DNA of 64,000 nt from Lycocorax pyrrhopterus obiensis (taxonomy: Eukaryota; Chordata; Aves; Passeriformes; Paradisaeidae), in the NCBI GenBank assembly GCA_014706295.1, contig JACSVZ010000039.1:1860001-1924000 (forward strand). Direction: 5' to 3'. This document shows, in pieces, positions 36,501 through 48,174 of this stretch. Below the pieces are notes generated by a model, which was not told the DNA's origin, did not search any database, and worked only from the letters and a program-made list of their open reading frames with translations. Each line of letters begins with the position of its first letter. Position 1 is the stretch's first letter. Position numbers and translations under genes: made by a program.

Positions 36501-37195
36501 TACTAGGGACTATTTAGTTACAACCTAGAACCTTAAAAGAAGCCAAAAGAACTATAAAATAACTAATAAACTAATTTATATGTGCATTAGCATGGTTTTT
36601 TCTTAACAAACCTATAACATTCAAATCCTTTTAACAGGGAAAAACAAGAGAACTCGGGAATAATATTCATATTTGGAAAAAGCACTATTAAATCAAAAAT
36701 ACTATTAGCCAGCCAATAAGAGTAGAAAAGTGCAGAATTTAGCAAACTTGAAACGCCCATGTGAACTATAATGGAGAATCTTAGAATCACGTTTCTATTT
36801 ATTATTTAAAGAAAAACTATTTGGATTGAAAGAAAAAAATCTGTCCCCTGGAAATGTGCTTCTCAATGCATATAATTATATATGAATATGTGAATTCATA
36901 TTTGTACTAGTCTTGGTTTACACAACACTTAATACCGACGGCCTCTGCTTTAGCAGTAATCATCCTTTCCCACTTCTGAATGGAAACAACATTTCTGGTT
37001 GAAAACATGCAATCTGATCTCTAACCAGAACATGTCCTTACACATCAGGTTTTGCCACTAGAACATCAAATAATTGCAGTACTGCTCAAGGCTCCATAAA
37101 CTGTAATTAGAGAAGGGCACTTAGCTCTCTTCCATTTGCTTTAGTTCTTGAACTGTTTTACCTACTAAGACATTTCTTTGATATCTGGGCATAGT
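33600..37195. other. Unique noncoding DNA
   Basis: No repeat family or coding segment is recognised. A GC-richer patch at 34.05-34.42 kb has a 72-codon minus-strand frame without known motifs. Confidence 0.55.
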
Positions 37196-37199
37196 CAAT

Positions 37200-37285
37200 A
37201 CCTGAAGTCCTGTCCCAAAAGTCTTTATTACTCACAAGGAATATTTCCATTGACTTTACTGGATTTTCAATCAACACCCACATTC
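37200..37285. repeat. Old palindromic amniote interspersed repeat
   Basis: The order CCTGAAGTCC, GTCTTTATTACTCAC, TTTCCATTGACTTTACTGGA and TTTTCAATCA follows an ancient repeat common in amniote genomes. Its centre reads approximately CCCATTGACTTCAATGGGAG, flanked by complementary TTACTCAG arms. I do not recall its database name. The central part is partly self-complementary here as well. Orientation cannot be set because the element is nearly symmetrical. Confidence 0.5.
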
Positions 37286-37289
37286 TCCG

Positions 37290-38035
37290 TTTCAACCAAA
37301 ACCTGAGTTGTGACACACATAATAACCAAGTTGTTGTCTTAGTACCTTTATGACTAATCTTTCTACCAACTTGTTACTTTCTTTAGTTCTACTTTTCCTG
37401 CATTTTCTTGAGCATCAAATTTCTTAGTTATTTAGCTTGTTATTTCCACCCCACTCATCCCCCTCAGGCTGCATTCTTGGTTAGTTTTCTTTAACTGAGT
37501 TTTTAATTTGTAGCACTAAATTCATTTATTACTCTATGTCCCTACTTCTCTTCCCTGGTCTATTCCTTTTTCTTCTGTGGTACAATAATTACAGTTTGTA
37601 TTACATTGGTATGATCCATGCATTTAATCTTATGTAATTTTTTCCTGCTATGAAGTAATTTCGAAAAACTTTTAATAAAGCGTGTGCCAACTTCACCCAC
37701 TCATCACTGAATCCCAGGCCAATTTTTTTTTCATTTTCTGCTAACATTTACCTCTCTCTGTACTCCAGTTCTTCCGTTTCCATCTATACTACTATGCAGA
37801 AAAACAATCTAAAATACAAATTTGTCAGTTTGGCTACCAAATTTGTTGATCTGAGTCAAAAGACTATCTAGCAGGCAGATTAATTCAACTATCAATCAGC
37901 TTTTGTTGAATTTCTCCTTCACCCTCTGAAAGAAATCCTTCTTGCTTGCACCAATAAGCAGTTTAAGTTATTAACTGCAGAGATTCTTATTGTGAGTTGC
38001 CTTTGACTAATTTTACATCATCTTATGATTTCAGG
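37290..38035. other. Unique noncoding DNA, pyrimidine-leaning
   Basis: No gene or repeat is recognised. At 37750-37785 a phrase similar to CCTCTCTGTACTCCAG faintly recalls a MIR core, but it is too short to annotate. Confidence 0.5.
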
Positions 38036-38039
38036 AAAT

Positions 38040-38640
38040 GTTGTCCAAACTTCTTCCACTTGATGTACAAACACAAAGAGTGTCCTGAAATATGCCCATT
38101 GCAACAATCATTTTAAGGAAAGAAGGCTGTTGTTTGCAGACTTGGCTTAACCTTTGGCCATGCCTACCTATAGCCATGCCAGGCACACCAAGAAGGGAAC
38201 CAGGACCAGCCTCCACACAGCACAAAAAGGAGCAGGAGCCAGAGGCAGGGACGGAGACCAGCTGCAGCACACTCTGTGGGAGGAGGGGATCCTTCCAGGA
38301 GATCATCTGCCTCCAGGAATGGAGATGGAGCTGGAGGCTGGCATTGCTGGGGCATCACTGGGACAGGGGCTGGCAGAATCCAAAAGGGTCTGGTGCCGTG
38401 GCCAGAGGTTGTGGGCAGACCCAGGAGAAGCCTTCGTGTGCCCTCACAGACTGTTTCTCTGGCATCATGCTACCTTTTTGCCCTTGATACTTGTGGTTGC
38501 AATCAGCCAACACTCCAGGTTCCTCTTTTTCTGTAAGTCCTTAAGAGGAGCTCCTGAAATAGGTCTCTGAACAAAAGATTGAATATATGTTTATTGCTTA
38601 TTGAAAGACCAATAATGAAATTGCTTCAGATTTTGGTGTG
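38040..38640. other. GC-richer unclassified block
   Basis: From about 38.15 to 38.48 kb the sequence is clearly GC-richer than its surroundings and stays open in several frames. The longest are plus frames of 131 and 138 codons at 38092-38487 and 38154-38570. The translations are rich in Gly, Trp, Arg and Glu and have no motif I know. On the minus strand CAATAAGCAATAAACA (near 38590-38605) could be a polyadenylation signal, with CCAAT motifs and the 39-bp direct repeat further upstream. That order would fit a minus-strand LTR with a long 3' part, but no LTR boundaries or target duplication are seen. A noncoding-RNA exon or decayed retroelement is equally possible. Confidence 0.3.
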
Positions 38641-38660
38641 ACAGTGTCTCACATTCAGTG

Positions 38661-38738
38661 TACCTCCCCATGGCAAGGCACTTCTGTTGGAAGATAAATT
38701 ACCTCCCCATGGCAAAGCACTTCTATTGGAAGACAATT
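38661..38738. repeat. 39-bp tandem duplication
   Basis: Two head-to-tail units of 39 bases each start with TACCTCCCCATGGCAA and continue with GCACTTCT and TTGGAAGA. About four positions differ. On the minus strand each unit carries CCAA followed by T or C, and a CATGGGGAGG segment. Direct repeats of this size are typical of LTR enhancers, but also of simple local duplication. Confidence 0.95.
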
Positions 38739-38739
38739 T

Positions 38740-41700
38740 AGGCTGTTGATGCATTTTCTTATTTCCTGTGGCAAGGATTTTGCTCCTGGCTCTGGGAGCA
38801 GACAAGCCCTCACAGTCAGCTCTTAACTCCCGGCAGAATCTTGGCAGTGGACCGCAGGGTCTTTGCTGCAGGTTTCTCTCATACGGAGCATTTTTAGGAC
38901 ATAAGTAAATGTTTTATGAGGATTTTAGTACTAGGGAGCTGGCTGGATTAACAGAGAGGGTCAAAGAAAGGCACAAGCCGATTCTACAGCCTAATGACAG
39001 AGCAAAGCTTCAGAAGAGCAGAGCTGGTAGAATTAGGGTCCTTCACTCCACACGAAGGTGAATGTTTCTTTCAAATTGAACTGGGTAGTTCACCAGGACA
39101 CGATACGAATAAGCACAACATTTGTATTAATCACTGATAATTCTGGGGTGGTGCCCATAAAAGCATTGGTGTTGCTTTGGCAAGAATATCATCTTGCTTG
39201 ACAGACCTGTTTGAAGTAGCAACGCTGGATTTTCTGCTATATATATATATTCCTAAGAATATTCTCCTAGCTTTCAGAATATTAAGGTTCTAAAAGCATC
39301 CTTGTGTCTACTTTGGTGAAAGGGCCATATGTTTGCAAGTTGCTGCACTCAAAATGAATCAGACTTCATGCAGAACTTGTGCCAATGTGAAAATAAAAAG
39401 CTCTATCACATAATTTGGTTTAATTTCCTGACAGGATAAGGTATATTTTGTGCGATGAGTGCTAATAAAAATATTTTCTGTAATACAGCAGATCCAGGAG
39501 CGGTGTGGATATATATTAGGGGGTTTTAGTGTTCCATATCATTCTCAAGCAAGCCAACATCTCACTTCAAATGAGGGAAATATTTCCTTCCTCTCACAAA
39601 GGCTTATTCAAAATCATGTTTCCACATCGTTATTGGATTTCTGATTTTCTATTGAAAGTATTATTCATGGTGTTTCTGCTTCTGAGAAATTGGGCAATTC
39701 TTACTTTAAATTCACTACACAGTTACAAAATAGCTTAGTTCTGACTGGCACCTATTCCTCTTTGAAGGAAAAGCCTTTCAAATCCTTTTATAAGAGATGT
39801 CAAATGTAAAACTTACTTCTATACAGTCTAATATCAGATAACTTTTCAAGTAACTTTTAGAAGTTAATTAGTTGGTTTTAATTAGTCTGCACTTTAGGCT
39901 ATCTTTTACATTTATCTGCCCTGTAGATCATGTTCAATTCAAAGCACTTAAAAAAACCCACTGAATACCAACAAGAGAAACAGGAACTACAACAGGCAGG
40001 TGAAAAAATAGCTGAAGAGGGTTTGTTCATTGCTACTAGGAAGTCATGCTGAAGTCAAGTCTGAAAAGCAAAACTTCTGTGTTACAAGTCTAAACCAGAG
40101 TATAGTCCCCTCCATTTTTTCTCTATCTGATCCTTTTCCATCCTTTTCAACAATTTCAACAATTTTCCTGAAAAACAACAATTAAGGCATGCTTTAGGCA
40201 CATCCTTTGTTATTTCTCTTTTGCCTTTTTCAGATTTTGAGGTGATTCAGATGCCTCTGTCACCTGTTTAGACCATGAGTGAGAGAGGTGTGGGTCAGTT
40301 TTTGACTTCTGGAAGAACAAAATTTAGGCACTAAGAAACAACAGGAACTGGATAGAGAATCAGAGGGCATCAGAGGACAAATCCCAGCAGTGTGCCACTT
40401 GCATTCTAGTATGATTTAGATCATCTGGATTTAAACTGTCTTCATATATTATACGGCCTTGGCTTGACAAAAATAAATAAAATTTATTCTAGAGTCTCAG
40501 ATTCCACAGGGGAGAAAAAGAGCTATCAGACTGACCAAGGCAACAAGAGGGAAAATTTAATGTGTTTCCACTAAAATTTCCCTTTCTCATTGTTTGGCTT
40601 CTTAACTCTATGATTATCAGCATTTGAGCATCTCTGTAGCAACTATAAGACTGTGATACTTTCCTAATATGGAAAATAGAGTTGTGCATCTGGTTTCTTT
40701 AATTCTCATCTTTGTTTATCTTTGATTAACTTAGGAACCACTGACTCATATTTCCTTTGTCACGGCTGATCTCTTGCTCTCTTTTATGTCATTGCTATGA
40801 CTAAGGATTCCTGACATGCTAGTATGCTGACCTTGAAGTCTGCTTTTGAATTTATTTTTATGCTGTGATTTGAATAATGTGCATGGTGTTTTAATATATG
40901 AAACTATCAGTCAAAAAGAAAATCATCATTCTTTAAAATATGTATGGAATCTTGAAAGAGAACTTAAAGTTCCATATTGTCCTAGCTGAGACAGCGTATA
41001 AAAGGGGGAAATAGGATATGTTCTACATATACTAGGCCAGAAATCTTTTACTTTTACCTTTCTTGGTGTATAATCCAAAGCAGGTTATCCAAAGTTTCCT
41101 TTGTTTTAATAACCTTGATTAAAACCAAAGGAAATAACTGACCAGAGTGTCACAGGAGGTGAAGGTGCTCTTGCAGCATGTCCAACAGGACAGCTCACTA
41201 ACCATGGAAAACATGCCATGCTCAGCAATTTCTGTTAACGAGCTTCATGACATCTGAATCTTGTCTCACCAAAACTGAAAGGCCTTGACCGTTTTCTATT
41301 TTAGTAATCCACATGTACATGATTCTCAAAAGCAAAGATAGCACTCTAACAACTGATCACAATGCTGAAAAAAAAAAAAGACCCTGAAGAAAAAATTGTA
41401 TTAAATCAAGCTTAACACTGACATAATGTTTTATTTTGTCAAGCGGTTTTAAAATCAAGTTTTCTGAGTGCTATCTTTTGTTCCACAGTGCTTCAATATT
41501 ATTAATTTTTTTAAAGATTCAATGCCAGAAAACATTTTAATATTTCAAAGTACTGATACAAAACTCAGTACACAAAACTCTCATGGTGAGATTCTGATTG
41601 AGGACAACAGCAAGCACCATAGTGCTTAGTAATTTTAATAGTAATTTTAATTTTAAGAAGTTAAGAGGAAGCATTAATGAAATTGTATTGAGAGGTAAAG

Positions 41701-42350
41701 ATTTGTTTCAGTTTGTTGTTGTTTGCAGTCCCAAAGGCTGGATGCAAAGCTCAGTGACACAATGAAAGTCTGCATAATTGTTGAGACAGTTTGGATCAAG
41801 GCCTAACAAGATATTTTCTTTTAATTTCTGTGTCTCTGTAAAGGATTTCTTTTTGGTTTCAAACTATTTTTAGTTGGATAAGTTTGAGCATTTAAAAGAG
41901 CACTGTACAGTGCCCGCTTTGAGGCAGAACAGGATAAATTGTGTTTATGTTACTGTGAGCTGGCTAAGATTCTAGGAAAGTAGGTTCAGGGAGCTAAGAA
42001 AAATCTGAGAGGTGTTATTTATACAGAAAAAAAAGGAGAAATATTTTAAGATATTCACCTTGCAGCTAGTTATTATAAAATAAAATTTTATTCTGGTCTC
42101 TGTCAGTATATATTGTGTGATTCCTATCCATATCTTTCCAATTTAATTTGTTAAGGCCCAGGCCTGTAACAGCTATTTTTATCAAACAAAATCAAAGTGA
42201 GAAAAGTCATGTGAGCCCCATATAGGAAATACAGAGTGGCTTTGGATCCATCGATTCACTTTCTGTTTAGGGTACATTTGGTTCTATCTTCTGCAACAGA
42301 TAAACATAGTGTTGCATGGCACTGTTTGGCCAAGACAGAAATCTGAGTCC
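38740..42350. other. Unique noncoding DNA
   Basis: No gene or repeat is recognised. A textbook TATA motif (TATAAAAG at 40997-41004, preceded by GCG and followed by GGGG) occurs, but no CCAAT box, initiator or exon goes with it. A short (TA)n run lies at 39238-39250 and a run of 12 A near 41370. Confidence 0.5.
40997..41004 (+). promoter_or_regulatory. Isolated TATA-box-like motif
   Basis: TATAAAAG in a GC context (GCG before, GGGG after) fits the core-promoter consensus. Nothing else in the neighbourhood supports a promoter, so this is only a motif match. Confidence 0.15.
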
Positions 42351-42353
42351 ATT

Positions 42354-42600
42354 TTCTTTGTAGCTGAGAACTGAAAAAGCACAGCAGTTCTGGAAAGCCC
42401 AGGAGTCTCTGGCCATTGGCACCGGTTTTTGTGCTAGTTTATCCTGCAGGCAGAGGTGGAAGTGGTTCAGTAATGTTGTTTGTGTGTGGTTTTTATACAG
42501 AAATATTCAAATGCAATGTATCATTTAAAGCAAAGGCCACTCTACACAGTGTAGTGCACTGTACCCACTGATCACGGATAATGAGCCTGATAAGTACTTT
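42354..42600 (+). repeat. Unclassified dispersed repeat, copy A
   Basis: This 247-base segment aligns along its length with 47825-48050 in the same orientation. Shared blocks, in order, are TTCTTTGTAGCTGAGAA, CTCTGG or TTCTGG followed by AAAG, CCAGGAGT, AGGTGG followed by TGGTTCAGTAA, TGTGTG with TTTTTATA, GAAAT and GCAATG/GCAATA. A GC-poor CACAGTGTAGTGCACTGT (copy A) or ATATAGTGTATAG (copy B) segment follows, and the end is AGCC with AAG and CTTT. Copy A is open for about 51 codons starting at CTGAGA, with no known motif. The class is unknown. It could be an old retroposon 3' end, a DNA-transposon relic or an old segmental duplication. Confidence 0.8.
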
Positions 42601-44860
42601 CCTAATGAAACATAATGAAAATTATAAGACCTGTAGGCCTGAACTAGCCTAGATAATGAGTTCACACAGCCCAAAAGTAACGAGAATTCTTTAACATAAA
42701 CTTATTAACTCATTTAATCCTTGAGGTGAAAGCAATGTTTTCTAATATTTCTACTAACTTCAGTGCATCTGCATTTTCTTTTTTTTTTTTTTTTGCATAC
42801 AAGCTGCAGAAGTAAAATAGCACCCCGTATCAATTATTGAATAATTCACAAAGAAAATTCAAATCTTTTCTGACCAATCATACAAACTTGCACTCTCTTT
42901 GCTAATGGTTTAATGTTCCCCAAAGAGATGATATAATGTTGTGATCATTGAACTTTAAGTAACAGTAGAAGCAGAATAGAGCAAACCCCTAAAGGAATGA
43001 TAGCAGCAAATTTTGTCCTGGGAGCCTGGTTCTCACAGCTGAGATCTGAATGTAGATTGTATTATCACAATTGCATCATTGTCCCCGTGTGAGCAGTTAT
43101 GACAAATGGACCTGATATATAGTGAACTATGTTTGCGAAGGAACGTTTCAATGCTTAACTGTCCAGTGATTAGGAACTACAAAAAACTTAAAGAAATATA
43201 AATAGAAGACAAAATAATTCTGGAAATGCATGTTAATTAATGCTATACCTTGAGTTTGCTCTAATTAATGACAGAAAATACTAAAATATTTCAGAGTAAA
43301 GGATTTCTCAAATTATTTTAAATATTTTTTATTATTTTCTCAGATTATTTTGAAGTCTTCATCAGAGGATTCCGAGATTAGAGGACTTCTAGATTTTAAA
43401 ATCATATGCTCTTCTTAGAATGCAGATGCAACGCACATGTCCATTTTTGACTCAAGTTCTTCCAGGTTGCATCTATTTTACCTTTATTTAAATTAATTAA
43501 AGTGGCAGATTTGCTTTCTCGTATTAAAATAAAATTGAAACAGAAAGGTACTTTATTAGCTGGCAGATTAAGAAGACAACTGGTAAAGTGACTTATTTGA
43601 ATCCAGCTGCAGGACTCCCCACATGGTCCTGAGCCACGAGCTCTTCCTTCAACAGTGGTTACTTTGAAGGCAAAAGTCATCTGAGGAAAAGTGAGGAGTG
43701 AACATTTGGAAGCTCGGGTATGTGGGATGCAAAACTCTGACATAAGTTATCAAAATATGTCACATCAAAACTCTTGATGCCTACTCGTGGCTCACACAAA
43801 ACATCCTTACATGCTGATAGAGAAGTTTCGTGCTTTTTTCAAAGGGCTGATGTTTTATGATTTTTTCTGTTTCACGTTGTAGTTACTCTTTGAAGTCAGT
43901 GGGAAAGATGAAGCAGTTATTTCCTATGAGGACAAAGCATCAGAAAAGCATGAAGATCACGACAGACTTCACAGTGATTTGCTAAACAAAAAAGGAATGG
44001 TGAGGTTTGGGGATCTTGCAGCCATTGCAGTGTTTTGGAGAAAGTTCACACTTGTGGAAAGAAACCTGAGCTCAGTATAATTATTGCTTTCAGTGTATCT
44101 TTCTTCTTAGTGGTATATTTTTGCACATTCTTAAAATATGCTCCATTTTCCATTCTGTAATGAATTTCTCTTTCCACGGAGTAAATGCTGAAAATCACCC
44201 AGCCCTTAGCACACCATCCAAAAGCTGACTTTCCCTGGAAATTGTGAATTTTTCGTGCATAGTTTCATTCCCAGTAAATAGTAATTAAATTTAGACATTG
44301 CTAAACATCTTGAATTTTCAATACAGCTTCATTTAAATGAGACACAGTCAGGAGACAGATTAAGTCAATTTTTATTTAGGTTTTGGCAAAAAATCTTCTG
44401 GTATTTATGTACTGCCTCATTGTTTCCATCACCATCACATATTGAGGAGGAAGCAGGGAATCACACACAGTGAGGATGGGGAAGCTGGCCTACTGCCTCA
44501 CACAGGGAACACTTTCTCAGCAGCAAGGCACTTAGTCTCCTTTGGCCTGCAAACTGCAGGGGCAGGTTCCTCCCAGAATGTCAGAAAACAGAGAACCTTC
44601 AATTTCCTACCCCCAAGTCTGTCTCGCCAGCCACATCAGCCCTTTTGGTAACCCAAACTTTTATGGCAATGTCCCTGTTTGCATTTCAGGAATGCCAGTG
44701 AAGGGGACCAGTATCTCTTCAGGGGTCTATGCACAACAAATCTGTACCTGCACACACACTGATCTGTACACCCATGAATGCTAAATGTTTGCATATGCCT
44801 CCTTAATAATAATTATCAACATACGTAATTATAATTTATCACAATTAATCATAATAATAA
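42601..44860. other. Unique noncoding DNA
   Basis: Contains a 16-T run at 42779-42794. A 113-codon minus-strand frame at 43402-43743 has no known motif. A short phrase TGAAGTCAGTGGGAAAG near 43893 may be another trace of the old palindromic amniote repeat. No gene is supported. Confidence 0.5.
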
Positions 44861-44981
44861 AATCACAGAATCAGAGAAGTGTTGAGATTGAAATGGACCT
44901 CTAGAACTCATCTAGTCAAAAGCCCTGCTCAAAGCCTAGTAAAATATATCGGATTGCTCAGAACATCACCCAGTCAGAGAC
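44861..44981 (-). mobile_element. CR1 3' end, minus strand
   Basis: Plus-strand reading AATCACAGAATCAGAGAAG is the reversed CR1 tail and terminal UTR. It is followed by GTTGAGATTGAAATGGACCT, TCATCTAGTC, CCCTGCTCAAAGCC and a weaker TTGCTCAGAACATCACCCAG. Only about 120 bases remain. Confidence 0.9.
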
Positions 44982-44984
44982 AAT

Positions 44985-47820
44985 CATCAAAAAAAGGTAA
45001 TGTTTTTTAAAAACTCACCACAAATCCCAGGTCTCAGGGATCGTGGTGTATATAACTTTCACAAAATAAATTGATTTATTTGGGGCCCATGCTCGTGAGC
45101 AAATTGTTTCATTGCAAATGCTTTGGAAAGATCGACTTGCATGTACCTTCTTCACTCAGTAACCAAGGTTACCATTGCCTTGATGTCGAGTAGATGCAGT
45201 GATGAGCTACTTTAATCCCACTACAGCATGTGATGCATGCAGAACGGAGCTGTCAGACAGTGCCAGCAACAACAAATCTGTTCATACTCAGGTACACTGT
45301 CAACTGAAAAAGTTTAAATTTAGTGAAAAGTATTAATAGTTTCCACGAGTTTCACCTAGTCAGGACTTACATCATCTATTGATGGTTAGAAATCTCTCCA
45401 GTGCCGTATCAATGGCTCTTATGATGCACCCAACATCAGATCGGCTCTCAGGTCTGCTGTGGCTGGAACCAGGATATTTTTATAGCTATATTTTTATCTT
45501 TTCTTTTAGGTTAAACAGGATTCGTGTCTCACCAGATTCAGGGCAGGGCCACCAAGGTCTCTCCAATTGCAGGACTCTGGCAGTGCCACTTGGAAGCTGC
45601 TGCTGGCTTAGCAGAGCACGTTGTCAATCTTGTGTACTCTGGTATTTTGCAAGCACTTCCAGTTCTGCTGTATGAAAGAAGGGGCAGTGGCATCTAGACT
45701 AATCATAGTAGCTGTTTGCAGTTGCAATATAATGAATTTGATCTTCAAAGCCCTTTCTTCTCCCATATTCCAGTCCAGATCATCATTATCTGCAAATTTC
45801 CACATCCTAAAGCCATTTAATTTGACAGTATGGACAACCCACCTGGAAGACGAGACATGGCTATATTTGCCAGGTCTTTAGAGAAAAGTTATTGGGAGCT
45901 TACAAAATTTCTGTGATAGACAGTGTGCCACTGAACAGTAAAACACAGTTGAAGCAAAAGCAATGAGTCAAAAACTGCAGTTCAGTATTTTCTATTTTTT
46001 TCATCCAACGCTTCTCTGCTTCAGACCAGAAAGAAAATTAAAAGAACTTCCAAGAAATCAGCTTATGTGCATTTGCAGTCAGGTCACAGTAAGATCAAAA
46101 TCTGCCTCGTTTCTGGATTTTGGATTAAGTTTGGCTGGAAATAGACATATATAATTGATTCACCTCTCCCATTCCATTTTTTTTTTCATGCTATAACAGT
46201 TCCAGACATAGACGTATTAACTGGCACAGCAATCAGATGAAACGACCTAAACTTATTAATGACTGATACAATCTTTTTAAATAACTGTTTAATATCTACT
46301 GTGTCCATTTGTTTTATCTTCTTGGGTTGTTTTTAGTGAGGCAACTTGACCAATTCTTTTTCCTGGACATTCACCTTATAAACAAAATCATTAATATAGG
46401 CACATAAAAAAGTACACTGGTGACATCATTAGCAGAGATAACATGCATCGTCTGACAATTCTTGGCTGCCATTTGTGAGGAAGAGATATTCAGCCAATGC
46501 TTTTAAAACCTTGAAAATACAAATTTATATTATTTTGGGTTGAATTCTGTCTACCAGTTTGGGTGACTTCTGCTTTCATGCATGTGAAAACATATCAAGA
46601 ATGGTGTGATCCACAATGATTGCAATTAGAAATACTTTATGAATGGCTGCTTTATATTTTGTTATATTTCCAAATGACAATAAGCTTTATTCTGTTTTCA
46701 TTCCAAATTTGGAATTTCCATTGACATCAACAGAACTGTTGAGCAAAATTAAAGAGATTAGTCTTAAAGTTTAGGCAAGTAACTAGGCTTCTTTCAGGTG
46801 GACAAGCACCAAGTGGACTTTATTTTTCTGTTTTAATTCCCTCCATCCTGCCTCTAACTCTACACATATACACACACTGTGCTATGTGCCCACCAGGAAA
46901 TTACAATAATTATAACCAGTGGAAGGAAAAATCAAAAATATTTGATGAAAACCAGGGCTGTGTGCCTGTAGCAGCTTATCCTTAAGAAATTAATTCCTCT
47001 GTTAAAATCTCAGAGAACTCTTTGGATGCCCGATGTTTATAAATTCGGATATTGTTTACACAGAATGTTGTTTCTCAGAGTGTTTAAATCTCCCTAATCA
47101 ATATACTGTATCAGACATTTCAAAAAAGGTGCATATGGCATGAGATGAAGTTCCATATGGAGTTAGGCACAATGTTTATCCTTGGTACTCTTCTTAAAAT
47201 ATCAAATTAATAGTCTATTTCTAATACAGGAATTATCTGGCAGGAAAAAAATTGTCTTTACTCTTTTTCCCCTATATACTACAGTATTTTCATGCTTTTA
47301 GTGTAAAACTTCTTAGAAGATTAATGTTTAAAAAAACCTTATGAGCTTTTTTGCTTTACTGTTGGAAATTGCTTGGTCTTCAGAACAGACTTGCTTCTAT
47401 TGTTAGCTTTATGTTTATTGGCCCTAAAAAAAATTGTAAATTTGTTGGGATTTAAAACGCCAAAACCATTTACTCAAAAAAAGTGTGCTAAAAAATATGA
47501 AATTTGTCATGTCATGAGAAAGTCTGGTGGTGAGCGTTGTCATGGACACACAATATATATTTGCCTTTTTTGTCTGCTGTTGTCCTTCAAATATTTTGTA
47601 CCTCAATTCAGTTCAGTGTTGTTCCCCCAACTGTATTTTTCTGCTGTTCTTTCCATTTTATGTTGCTTTTTCACTTGATCATTGGTGCAGGTTTCTGTCT
47701 CATGGTTTTTTCTTCCTTTCTCTTAATGAGCACCCTCTCAAAGTCCAAGTACACTTGTTATTCCATTGTAATTCTTCTCTACCATGCTTATTTGCCTTAC
47801 TTTTTTCTTTCTCTCTTTCT
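44985..47820. other. Unique noncoding DNA
   Basis: No gene is supported. Open frames of up to about 100 codons at 45.38-45.88 kb overlap on both strands and have no known motif. At 46716-46745 a CCATTGACATCAACAGAA phrase may be a further trace of the old palindromic amniote repeat. The sequence just before 47825 is pyrimidine-rich. Confidence 0.5.
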
Positions 47821-47824
47821 TGTC

Positions 47825-48050
47825 TTCTTTGTAGCTGAGAATTGAAATGGCACGACAGCTCTGGAAAGACCAGGAGTTTCTCTGGACATGGACACTGCTC
47901 ATTGTGTGACTGTGTCCAGAAGACACAGGTGGGTGTGGTTCAGTAACACTGTGTGTTTTTATATACTGAAATCATGCAATACTTAGCATAATGCAGAGGC
48001 ACTGTAGACCATATAGTGTATAGGAGACTGGGAGCCCTAACAAGCTCTTT
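47825..48050 (+). repeat. Unclassified dispersed repeat, copy B
   Basis: This is the partner of the segment at 42354-42600, in the same orientation and 5.47 kb downstream. Both begin at a pyrimidine-rich run followed by TTTGTAG. In copy B this run is long (about 35 bases of mainly T and C) and resembles a 3' splice site. Copy B lacks several bases present in copy A between the CCAGGAGT and TGGTTCAGTAA blocks, has additional ones of its own, and is closed by a TGA after 23 codons. So the pair does not look like a conserved coding exon. A CR1 end follows about 20 bases later. Confidence 0.8.
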
Positions 48051-48069
48051 AATAGCTTTGAAATGTCAT

Positions 48070-48171
48070 GTAGATGTGGTGCTCAGGGATGTGCTTTAGT
48101 GGTGTGCTTGGTGATGACTAGACTCAATGATCTTAAAAGCCTTTTTCAACCTAGATAATTCCATGACTCTT
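48070..48171 (+). mobile_element. CR1 3' end, plus strand
   Basis: GTAGATGTGGTGCTCAGGGA, TGTGCTTTAGTGGTG, GACTAGACTCAATGATCTTA and TTTTTCAACCTAGATAATTC are the final part of a CR1 3' UTR of the subfamily that carries a GTGGTGCTTAGGGACATGG-type block. The ATTCCATGACTCT end is the decayed tail. Confidence 0.88.
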
Positions 48172-48174
48172 TAA

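Noticed and set aside
37750..37790. MIR-core-like phrase
   Set aside because: Too short and interrupted, with no flanking SINE sequence.
40985..41010. TATAAAAG as a gene promoter
   Set aside because: No initiator, CpG island, exon or LTR structure accompanies it.
42354..42510. Duplicated coding exon at the start of the unclassified repeat
   Set aside because: Copy A is open but copy B has an early stop, and the two differ by insertions that are not multiples of three.
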